NCBI GenBank assembly: GCA_905221605.1
Contig: CAJNDS010000232.1
Span: 152,501-192,135 of the forward strand
Direction of reading: 5' to 3'
Length of the DNA: 39,635 nucleotides
Source: Symbiodinium natans
Lineage: Eukaryota > Sar > Dinophyceae > Suessiales > Symbiodiniaceae
Shown here: piece by piece, positions 20,530-29,376 of the stretch
How positions within the stretch are numbered: the first letter of the stretch is position 1
Layout of the letters: each line of letters begins with the position of its first letter
The notes under the pieces: generated by a model
Databases searched by the model: none
Told to the model about the DNA's origin: nothing
The model's input: the letters and a program-made list of their open reading frames with translations, nothing else
Program-made: the position numbers and the translations under genes

Positions 20530-22527
20530 AAGGGTTGGTTTCGGACATACCCCCCTTGAACCCCAACCCTAAACCTGCCGGCCTTGTGCGAGAGTGAGCG
20601 ACTAAACCCTGAACCCTAAACCGTAAACCCAAAACCCAAAAACCCTAAACCCTAAACCAGGGAACCTTGGGTTACATACCCCCCCTTCCCCCTTAAGATC
20701 TAACTTCTGCAGGCGCGCCCCAACCGCAGCCGCAAGTCCGGTAGCAACGCAAGGCCTAGACGAGTGCCTTGTGCGCCTTAGGGTTTAGGGTTTCGGGTAT
20801 AGGGTTTAGGGTTTAGGGTTTAGGGCTGTTGAATTCCTTGCCTTAAGCCCTAAAACCCCGAAACTCAGCCGACCCAGCTTCCAAATCACAAACCCCAGAC
20901 ATGAAACTCTCATCCCCAAAGTCTGGGGAGTTACAAGCCTGGGGGTCTAAACCCGAAACCTTACCTTGGCTTTCTTCTGGCTGGGTCTTAGGACTTTAAC
21001 TGTTTGGGTTGTTGAAGAAACTAGAATAAGAAGCCTAAAAGTTAAACTTTTAGGAGGGTTTCAGAAGTCAGCCAAGCTGCGTAATGGGCTCCCGGATTTC
21101 CCCAATGCCTGACTCCGGCGAGCGTGCCCTCGGAAGACCCTAAATCCTGAAGATTTGCCTTGCAAGCCTCTGAAACCTTCCCTAACCCCTGGCATACCCT
21201 AAAGCCCGAAACCCCTAAACCCCTAAGCCCCTAAACCCCTCAACCCTAAACCCTAAACCCTAAACCCTAAACAAACTGAAAGAGGGAGAAGGGTCCACGG
21301 ATTCACGGATCGGATCGGCAAGGTGCGCGATCTCAGAGCGCCTAGGACCCGAGAGGGCCCTGACTCCCTTTTCTCTAGGGCTTAGGTTTAGGGTTTAGGG
21401 TTTAGGGTTTAGGGTTTAGGGTTTAGGCCGTATAAACCCCTTTTTGAAACCAAAAAGGGCACCCCTTAATTCAGAGAGTTAGGTGCCCCAGATCCAGGCG
21501 AAAGCTTTCAGAAAGGACCTAGAAAGAGACCCTACACCCTAAACCCCTAAACCCTAAACCCTAAACCCTAATTATTCTGAAATTCCCTGACCAATTTTCT
21601 CCCAAGAACCTGGGAGCCCGAACCTCCACGTCCAAGGCTTTATATGGGGTTTAGGGTTTAGGGTTTGGGGTTTAGGGTTTAGGGTTTAGGGTTTAGGGTT
21701 TGGGGTTTGGGGTTTGGGGTTTAGGGTTTGGGGACGTTGGCGGTTTTGAGTTTGGGGTTCTTCGGGTGTAGGAGACGTCAGCTTGTATTCATCAAAGGGC
21801 TTTGCAATGAAACATCCCCCCCCCCCCTCCCCCCCGAACCCCTGCGCCCTAAACCTTAAAAACCCTAAGCCCAAAACCCCTAAACCCCTAAAATCAATCT
21901 ACGAAAAAATGTACATATATATATATATAATTTTATTCATTTATTTTTGTGTATTTACATTTCTATAGGAACAAAGAAAAGATTAAACAAGAAAAATGCA
22001 CATCAAAATATGCAAAGTGCCAGGTGGATTGGGTGAATCGGCTCCCTGAGCCCGAGCTCCCCGAAGGGTTTGGGGTTTAGGGCTAGGGTTTGGGGTTTAG
22101 GGTTTCGGGTTTAGGGTTTTGGGTTGAGGGACGCAGAGAAATTGGGCTTTCATTCCCCCTTCTTTAGGACTTCTAGGTTGAATTCTGAATAGGTTTAGGC
22201 TCGTCCTTATCACCTACTTGCTGACTTTTCTGAGACTCTATCCTATCAAATCCTTGTCTGCCGTTTATTCAGCCATATTACTCTGCAACTTCAAGACCTA
22301 AACCAAAAACAGACTACTATAGGGCTCGGAATACTTTTCTTACAGTATTCCCTCGTGGCCCCTAGATAATTGCATCACAACTACCAAGCCCTAAACCACG
22401 TAAACCCTAAACACCCTAAACCCTAAACCCTAAACCCAATTCTAATGATTATCAGGATCCCAGAAGCACTCTGTGGGGGAGTCCTCCTGCTTCGGGCTTC
22501 TTACTAGTTTTCTAGGTCAAAACCCTC

Positions 22528-22675
22528 GGGTTTTAGGGTTTTAGAGCTTTAGGGTTTTTAGGGTTTTAGGGTTTTAGGGCTTTTTGGGTTTTTAGGGTTT
22601 TAGGGTTTTTGGGGTTTTTAGGGTTTTTAGGGTTTTTAGGGTTTTTAGGGTTTCAGGGTTTTTCGGGTTTAAGTT
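22528..22675 (+). repeat. Variant array with TTTTAGGG and TTTTTAGGG units
   Basis: Units here carry four or five T residues instead of three, and one variant (TTTTTAGGG) is tandemly repeated at about 22615-22650. The lengthened T-run is homogeneous within the block but rare elsewhere, which suggests local amplification. Confidence 0.8.
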
Positions 22676-23757
22676 AAAGGTTTTCAGGGAGACTACGGTG
22701 GCTGATAGGTGCCTGCACTTTGAAGGGCTGGAACTCCACACCAAACTCAGCTCCACGCCCGTCAAGCTGTGAACGGGGAGTTTGCCAACGGTCTTCATAG
22801 GATATCTGCCTCTCAAAATCGGAAGAGGTTGCCTGGCGCTAGGGTTTAGGGTTCAGGGTTTAGGGTTTAGGGTTCAGGGTTTAGGGTTTAGGGTTTAGGG
22901 TTTAGGGTTCAGGGTTTAGGGTTTAGGGTTTAGGGAAGTCCTGGCACCGGACAACGTAAGGGATAAGTTTCAAGGCTTAGGGTTTAGCAAGGCAAGTTTT
23001 TTTGGGTGAAAAACAATGATCTAAAGCCCAGGACCCTGAACCCTAACCCCAAAGCTGACTATTTTAGGGTTTAGGGTTTAGGGTTTAGGGTTAGAGCCTG
23101 GCAACCGCGATTTGGAGTTGCAGCAGCATATCGTTTTAGCTGCCTAGACCAAAGCTGGCTCCTGCGGCGGTGGAGGTGGACCTTGCAAAGCCTGAGGTGC
23201 AAGAGCCTTAAGCCCTGAAGCAAAAGGGTTCCACCCTTAACCTCAGACCCTAAACCCTAAACCCCAAGCCCTAAACCCCAAACCCTAAACCCGCTCAGCG
23301 AAACCCTTAACCCGAAACCCCGAACCCCGAACCCTAAACCCCAAACCCTAAACCCTAAACCTTTAGGTTTTTGGCATTCTAGGTTTCCAGGGCATTGGAT
23401 GACAGGAATTTGTGTCCGAGCACGGAGCCACCTTGACAAAGTCGGGGTTTAATTCGAGGTTTGGGGTTTGGGGTTTATTCTAAGGGACAGTACTAAGGGA
23501 CCATGCAACTACCCTTAGACACAAGGGTTCCCCCAATTCAGGGCCCATATTCTTCTTAGCCAATAAAGGAACTTTGAAAGTTTTGGGCTTTTCTGATTTT
23601 AGTAGGAAAAATGCAGTTTATTTTTAAATTCCTTGATGAAGAAGTACGTATTGCGGGCCACGCAAGCGCCCTGAGGTGAGGCAGCTGCCAAAGCCCTGCT
23701 ACGATGGCTTGCTGGGCGCATGTTTGTACTACAAACCCTGAATCCTACACCCTGGAC

Positions 23758-23801
23758 TTTAGGGTTTAGGGTTCTAAACCCTAAACCCTAAACCCTAAAC
23801 C
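23758..23801. repeat. Telomere-like arrays in fusion orientation
   Basis: TTTAGGGTTTAGGGTT joins directly to CTAAACCCTAAACCC and further C-rich units. As at 1388-1467, the G-rich strand meets the C-rich strand with no spacer, the polarity of an end-to-end telomere join. Confidence 0.8.
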
Positions 23802-24401
23802 ATAGGGGCCTTAGACATCAGACCCTGGACCCTAGAATCTAGACCGTACAGTGCCCTAGACCCTACAGTACCCTAGACCCTGGACCCTACAGTACGACGA
23901 GCGCTGCAGGCTGCAGCAGGGTCCACACAAAAGCCCGCGCTGAGATCAGAATCGGCTAGGTCTCACACCGCTCAGCCTGGAGACAAAGCAAGCCAATCAT
24001 CAGCCTCTTTGGGTTTAGGGTTTATTAGGGTTGCGGGGGTTTAGGGTTCAGGTTTCAGGGTTTAGGGTTTAGGTTTAGGGCTATCCTTGCAATCTGAGGT
24101 CGTCGAGCGGCCATTTGTTGGGTTTATGAAGGTCACACCGGCCCTAAATATCCCGCGAGCCTAAAGTATCCTAAAGTCAGCAGTACCCCTAAACCCTAAA
24201 CCCGAAACAGTAACCCCAACCCTAGACCCTAGACCCTAGACCCTAAACCCGAAACCCTAACCCTAAACCCTAAACTCTTAAACACCCCTCTAAACCCTCA
24301 ACCGCCTCCCAGAGTCTCAACTTCAACCTAGGCAGCTTGGCCCCAGGCAGTGTCGCGACTCGAGTCGGGGTACCTGCATCCCCCAAGCCCTCAATCCCAG
24401 A

Positions 24402-24469
24402 TTTAGGGTTTAGGGTTTAGGGTTTAGGGTTTAGGGTTTAGGGTTTAGGGTTTAGGGTTTAGGGTTTAG
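24402..24469 (+). repeat. Near-perfect TTTAGGG array, about ten units
   Basis: This is one of the longest uninterrupted runs of the canonical heptamer in the window, without variant units until its last copy (TTTAGTA). Confidence 0.9.
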
Positions 24470-25730
24470 TATTGGCTAGTCCCCGAGCCCAGTTGCAAAC
24501 AAGTGTTTAGGGTTTAGGGTACTCTGCACGCGTAGGGTCTAGGGTTTTGAGCTTGGGGAATTCCAAAAGATGAGAGGGGAGGGGGGAGGGGGGGGGTTGT
24601 TGGTAACTGGATAGATCAATTTACCCTAAACCCTAAACCCTAAACCCTAAACCCTAAACCCTATATCCCAAACCCTAAACCCTGAATCCTAAACCTGGCC
24701 CTCTGGGCTCAGCTAGGCGGGTGGCAAAAAAGCCTAAACCTTAATGACTCTAAACCCTAAACCCTAAACCCTAAATCCCCATTCCCTATAAGCCCCTAAA
24801 AAACTCTACAAGAACATCTCCATCCTGGAGCCCCAACTACCGGCATGCACGGATGGCAGCTCGCAGCTGAGAAATGACGATCTGCCCGCCGACTGCTAGG
24901 GTCTAGGGTCTAGGGTTTAGGGTTTAGGGTTTAGGGTTTAGGGTTTAGGGTTTAGGGTGGAACCTGGGCGTCTGTTGTAGTTCTTTGGGCCCTGAAAAAA
25001 GTTGCTTCTGTGTCCTGACTCCCAGAGCCTTCTACTCTCAACTGGATGCCCGGACTTGGCCAGGGTTCAGGGTTCAGGGTTTAGGGTTTAGGGTTTAGGG
25101 CTTCAACTTAAGGACTTAATGTTTATGGCTACTAGCAAGCCCCAAACACTAAACCCTACAGGACAGCACCTAACCCGGCAAAGAGATAGAAAGCCTTAAG
25201 ACCTCCCACCTTCCCTTGCCAAGATCTCAAGATCCAACTCGGTGAGCACAACGCTAGCACAAGCTGAAGATCTTCAGAGCTAGACGCGGCGACAGCAAGA
25301 TAAGGAACTTACTGATGTGTCAGTCTCAGTCTTAGGGTTTAGGGTTTAGGGTTTCGGGTTTCAGGGAACTCCTACTACGGCCAAGTTGTGTCCCCCTGGT
25401 GGCAACCGGAAACCCGAAGAACCCAACGAACCCGAAACATGCATAAACAACTAGGACCCAGCGTAGGCCCTTATTCCCCTTGTGTTCAGGGCTTCGGTTC
25501 CCTTTATATGGCCTTTCAAGCCAAAAAGGGCCACCCTTCAATTTATAGGTTGCTCTTGGGTCTAGAGAACCCTGAACCCTAAACCCTAAACCCCAATGAG
25601 GTCTCTGTAGGAGCTTCGGGAAGCCGGGGAACCGTGGGCACTGGCAGGACCCCCAATTTGGGGCGTTTAGGGCTTACGGATTTTTAGGGTTTAGGGTTTG
25701 GGGTTTAGGGCTAGGGGCTTAGGGGCTTAG

Positions 25731-25735
25731 GGGCT
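25731..25735. repeat. Target-site duplication of the LTR retrotransposon, left
   Basis: GGGCT immediately precedes the left LTR and is repeated immediately after the right LTR (39411-39415). Five bp is the usual length for copia-type integrases. The site lies in a GGGGCTTA variant of the telomere-like repeat. Confidence 0.9.
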
Positions 25736-25881
25736 TGTATTTTATATCTGTGCATTCCCTCCACTTTTGCTTCCATGTATGTTGCACTTACCTGTGACGC
25801 TCAAGCCCTCTGAGTAAAAAGGTTAGGCGCGCCCCTGCTCATGGCTTAACGGATAACAACTGGTGGATTTCCCAAACTATA
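25736..25881 (+). repeat. Left LTR, 146 bp
   Basis: It begins TGTATTTTATATCTG and ends CCCAAACTATA, so the termini are TG...TA rather than the usual TG...CA. Comparison by eye with 39265-39410 shows no difference. It is very short for an LTR and must contain the promoter and polyadenylation signals. TATTTTATATC near its start is the only obvious TATA-like or TTTT-box-like stretch. Confidence 0.95.
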
Positions 25882-25898
25882 GGTTATCAGCCGTAGGC
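25882..25898 (+). promoter_or_regulatory. Candidate minus-strand primer-binding site
   Basis: GGTTATCAGCC directly follows the left LTR. It does not begin with the TGG expected for pairing to a tRNA 3' CCA end. It differs by one base from the complement of the initiator tRNA-Met anticodon arm (GGCTCATAACC), the region used by Drosophila copia, which is primed by a tRNA fragment. It would pair perfectly with an anticodon arm reading GGCTGATAACC (a GAU, isoleucine-type loop). The exact tRNA is unknown. Confidence 0.5.
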
Positions 25899-25944
25899 TC
25901 CCCGGAGCTTGCGGCACCACTGACCTGGAGTTCCGACTCAGTGC

Positions 25945-28900
25945 ATGGGTGACAGCCCCGAGCTGGTCCCCACCGAGGTAGCAACTGATCTCGGTACAGA
26001 CGGATTTACAGACGCAGAATCCGCGGAGATGGACCTCTCAGGCACTTTGGCTATGCCACCGTCTACGGATGGCCGTGGCCTAGTGCTGGAAGAGAATGCA
26101 GCGGCAGCTAATGTGTTTGCGCCAAACGCACCTTCTCCTTTCGTAGGACTAGGAGCTCCGCAGATCCACATGTACCGACAACAGTTTCAGCAGAACATCA
26201 CGATAGGTGAAACACCTGAACAAACAAGACTTCTCCTCACTGAGTTAGAGAACGAAGCAGAGTCCAGGCACCAGAAGTTCCGCCTAGCTGCTGAAGAAGC
26301 CCACGATCAACAAATCGCAGATGTTGAAGAAAGGGCTAACAGGCAGCACGAGGAAGTCGTTGCTAGACTTGAGTCTGAAATTGCTAGCCAAAGGTATAGT
26401 TTTGTCGCGAGGACCCAAGGTCTCTTTTCAGAACTCCAGCAACAAAACCAGATAATCAATTTTCAGTCAGAACATTTTTCCGATGTTGGTTCGCAAATCA
26501 CTCGTCTCAGGACAACTCTGGTTGAAGAGGCTGAACAAAACAAGAGGGAAAGCATTAACGAGATTGGGGAATGGTTTGGGAGAGAGCATGATGAGGCAAT
26601 GAAAAGGTACCGCAGTATAGCCCTGGAAACTGAAGAGCAAATGAGGATTCAAAACATGACCCTCCAAGATGAATTGTCATCAATGGAGCGCGCGCTCCAG
26701 CTCGAACAGGACAGGAATTTAGGTATCAATCCCTCGCAGCAAGCTCAGTTTCCCAGCGCCACTGCCCCAGTTGCTCCAGCGCCAAGCGCCGGGCTTAGTG
26801 CTCCGTGTGCCCCTCAGTTTTCAGATCCGAGTGTGATTCCGATGAACATCAGGGCATTGTTTCCAAACTTCAGTTTTGGCGGTGTGGCAACTACTGCCAC
26901 TCCAACAGGACCACAGGGTCCGGTTTCTGCCCCAGGGACCCCAACAGCATCAGCTAACGTCCCAAATCTAGGATCCTCTAGTGGTGGTTTGAACGCCGGA
27001 GCCCCTGGTCTTGCGGCCCCAACAGGCACGCCGGGAGGTCCGGCAGCTACTGGAGCCGATTTAATCGCACAGACGCAGCAAGCGCTGCTTGAAGCCGCCA
27101 AGCTTCTTAAAGGAGACAAAAGCGGTGAAGATGACAAACCAAAGGTTAAAGAAGCTGAAACCATCCGCCTGCCGGATTTCCCTAACCCCGAAACCTACCG
27201 TGCATGGAAAACCGCAACACGGGAGGCAGTTAGGGCAGCTTCAGATAGACCAGATGAAGCCTTCTCTTGGATTCTAGAGGTGTATTCTAAGAATGCTGAT
27301 CATGAAAAGCTTCGTGAACCCGGTAAGTTTCTCACGCTGGATACCAAAATCCTAGCCGCTCTCACTAAGGTCGCCAAAGGTGAGTTATCTCGGCAGGTAC
27401 TCACTTTCAAGGAAACCGAGGCGGTTCAAGGACGTGCCGTACGAGGACGCCAGGTCTTGCTCATGTTTGATCAGTACTTCAAAACAAATGAAGAGGTAGG
27501 ATCGCTCTATTCGGTAGAAGACCTTTTGAAGGTTACGCTGCATAGTGACGATCTAACCACATTTCTGCACAATTGGGAATCAGTCATTGCTGGCATGAGT
27601 CATGTCCCAGAAGAAATGGTTCTGCGTGACATCCTTCTTCGGCAAATCCGAAAGTCCTCAAGAATGAAGTATGATTTGGAAATCTACGACAGGGCGAAAG
27701 AGGGTTCTGCCTCACACTCCTATGCGTTCTTGTTGAAGTCAATCCGGGATTTGTTGACCCGTGAAAGGATGCGCAAGAACAGGGATAGAATCGCCAAGTC
27801 TCATGGGGACAAGTTTGGTGCTCCTGTTGTTGAAGGCGGAAGGCCGACACGCCCTCCGTCGAGGAGTGGCCGCGGAAGGGATCGCTCTGCCGGTAGCCAG
27901 TCTAATTCAAAGTCAAGGTCTCGCTCTAGGACCCCATCCAGATCTAGATCACCTAGCCGATCACAAAGCCCAAAGCCAGTTTGCTACGACTTTCAAAAGG
28001 GTAAGTGCACCAGGGGTGACAAGTGCAAGTTTTCGCACAAACCCCGTTCGCAATCCCCTGTTCGCACTGCCCCGAAGAAGAAACAGGTCTGCACGTTTTG
28101 GAAGAAGGGAAAGTGCACTAGGGGAGATAAGTGTCGTTTCTTGCATAGGGAACCGAGCCCTACTCCCTCAGGTGGTGAAAACGCAGCCCCGGCCCCTAAG
28201 GGCCCAGACAAACCAAGGTCCCCGTCACCCGCGCCAACGCGCAGGAAACCAAGCCGTGGACGCTCTAAGGAAAAGGACAGGAAGGCCGCATGCTGCATCT
28301 CGCTTGCGGCTGCAGCCTCAGCTGGTCCTGAGGAGAGTGAACCACAAGATGGGGACGAAGACTACTGGGAAGTAGACTTCAAAAGGGGTGAAGCTGTTAG
28401 GCACCATTTGAAGTACAGAAGTACTATGTACAAGCCCGAAGTGTCATGTCCTGTTGCTCTTGAAAGGTTGAAGGGTAAGGCCAAAGTGATCAAGACGCTT
28501 CCCATTTCTCCGTACACTGCAAAGGAGAACTGGGACTGGAAAGAGGGAAGAGGGGGAACCGGCGATAGGACGCCGTGGACCGGCAAGACTGTTTTCAAGA
28601 TCAAAGAACAAAACAAGAAGGTCAGGTTTTCCGACAAACCCAAAGTCAGGGAAATCCCCTTTGAGGGAAAGGGGTACAAACATTCCTACAAAGTTCGCAG
28701 GTACAATACTTGCTATGCTGATGCGGAAAACTGCCCTAAGCCTGACGCTAATGACCTTCAGGTTGCAATTAGGAACGCAAGGGAACTCAAGATGCTTCTT
28801 GCCCGGCATGAGGGGGGAGAGAAAACCGATTGCCACTTAGAGTGTGATGAGCCTGATTCTCTCATGTGTGGGATGTGCAAGCACGTTGTTGAGAGCTCAG

Positions 28901-29376
28901 AGATCGCTTGTCCAGGGATCGCCACGCCCTTAGAATTCCTTGCTGACACAGGAAGCGAGGAGGACCTTATCAGCGAAGCCGATCGTGCTATGTACTTCGG
29001 CGAAGAGCCAGTAGGCAACGCATTACGACAAGTGAATCTCATCACTGCTAATGGTAACGTCAAAGGTGACAAGTCGGTTAGGATCGACTTCCCGGAGTTT
29101 GGCAAAGAGCTAGAGTTCTATGTTCTCAACAGCACCCCTCCTGTTTGCTCCGTAGGCAGAAGGTGCATGGAGGATGGTTATGAGTTCCACTGGTACCCCA
29201 AAAGGCCGCCTTACTTTGTTGCGCCCAATGGTCAAAGACTAAGGTGTAGGATGAGAGGTATGGTCCCAGTGCTAGGGGGAGGAGCAATGGCCGCTCCAAG
29301 CGCTAAGGAGGAAGCCTCAGGTTCTCTCGGACGACCAGTTTTGTCCGAGGGTTTTCAGAAAACTGCCGCCCAATAG
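25945..29376 (+). CDS. Gag-protease polyprotein (ORF1)
   Basis: The ATG at 25945 lies 63 nt after the LTR and gives 1,143 residues. In order: an acidic N-terminus; a long coiled coil (about 85-257); an Ala/Pro/Gly linker (260-370); a helical capsid-like core (about 405-615, starting IRLPDFPNPETYRAWKT); an Arg/Ser-rich stretch (635-680); two CCCH zinc fingers in place of the usual CCHC knuckle (C680-x7-C688-x5-C694-x3-H698 and C716-x7-C724-x5-C730-x3-H734); a module with DYWEVD, VRHH and WTGKTVF (804-888) that recurs in ORF2; and a retropepsin-like protease with the active site LADTGSEED (Asp1001). The product would form the particle, package RNA and cut the polyprotein. It stops at TAG 29374-29376, while the next frame is open from 29307, so the frames overlap. 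Confidence 0.9.
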   Translation: MGDSPELVPTEVATDLGTDGFTDAESAEMDLSGTLAMPPSTDGRGLVLEENAAAANVFAPNAPSPFVGLGAPQIHMYRQQFQQNITIGETPEQTRLLLTELENEAESRHQKFRLAAEEAHDQQIADVEERANRQHEEVVARLESEIASQRYSFVARTQGLFSELQQQNQIINFQSEHFSDVGSQITRLRTTLVEEAEQNKRESINEIGEWFGREHDEAMKRYRSIALETEEQMRIQNMTLQDELSSMERALQLEQDRNLGINPSQQAQFPSATAPVAPAPSAGLSAPCAPQFSDPSVIPMNIRALFPNFSFGGVATTATPTGPQGPVSAPGTPTASANVPNLGSSSGGLNAGAPGLAAPTGTPGGPAATGADLIAQTQQALLEAAKLLKGDKSGEDDKPKVKEAETIRLPDFPNPETYRAWKTATREAVRAASDRPDEAFSWILEVYSKNADHEKLREPGKFLTLDTKILAALTKVAKGELSRQVLTFKETEAVQGRAVRGRQVLLMFDQYFKTNEEVGSLYSVEDLLKVTLHSDDLTTFLHNWESVIAGMSHVPEEMVLRDILLRQIRKSSRMKYDLEIYDRAKEGSASHSYAFLLKSIRDLLTRERMRKNRDRIAKSHGDKFGAPVVEGGRPTRPPSRSGRGRDRSAGSQSNSKSRSRSRTPSRSRSPSRSQSPKPVCYDFQKGKCTRGDKCKFSHKPRSQSPVRTAPKKKQVCTFWKKGKCTRGDKCRFLHREPSPTPSGGENAAPAPKGPDKPRSPSPAPTRRKPSRGRSKEKDRKAACCISLAAAASAGPEESEPQDGDEDYWEVDFKRGEAVRHHLKYRSTMYKPEVSCPVALERLKGKAKVIKTLPISPYTAKENWDWKEGRGGTGDRTPWTGKTVFKIKEQNKKVRFSDKPKVREIPFEGKGYKHSYKVRRYNTCYADAENCPKPDANDLQVAIRNARELKMLLARHEGGEKTDCHLECDEPDSLMCGMCKHVVESSEIACPGIATPLEFLADTGSEEDLISEADRAMYFGEEPVGNALRQVNLITANGNVKGDKSVRIDFPEFGKELEFYVLNSTPPVCSVGRRCMEDGYEFHWYPKRPPYFVAPNGQRLRCRMRGMVPVLGGGAMAAPSAKEEASGSLGRPVLSEGFQKTAAQ

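Larger units (their letters stand above)
20530..25730. other. Intergenic patchwork dense in telomere-like blocks
   Basis: No gene was recognised. G-rich arrays lie near 20778-20825, 21381-21428, 21648-21733, 22837-22936, 23064-23092, 24009-24080, 24402-24469, 24905-24957, 25067-25100 and 25684-25735. C-rich arrays lie near 20603-20657, 21236-21272, 21534-21569, 22395-22437, 23248-23370, 24188-24290, 24624-24693 and 24752-24776. An AT-rich unique stretch at 21905-22010 includes an (AT)n run. Intervening unique pieces look non-coding. Confidence 0.75.

Noticed and set aside
1-25735. The window as a true chromosome end
   Set aside because: The heptamer blocks are short, interrupted and in both orientations, and no long terminal array of a single polarity is present.
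26814-29105. Several minus-strand frames of 60-130 codons opposite the Gag-protease region
   Set aside because: Antisense shadows of a clear coding region, with no motifs.
29374-29376. Stop-codon readthrough as the way ORF2 is made
   Set aside because: The following long frame is in the -1 phase, so readthrough of the TAG would not enter it.
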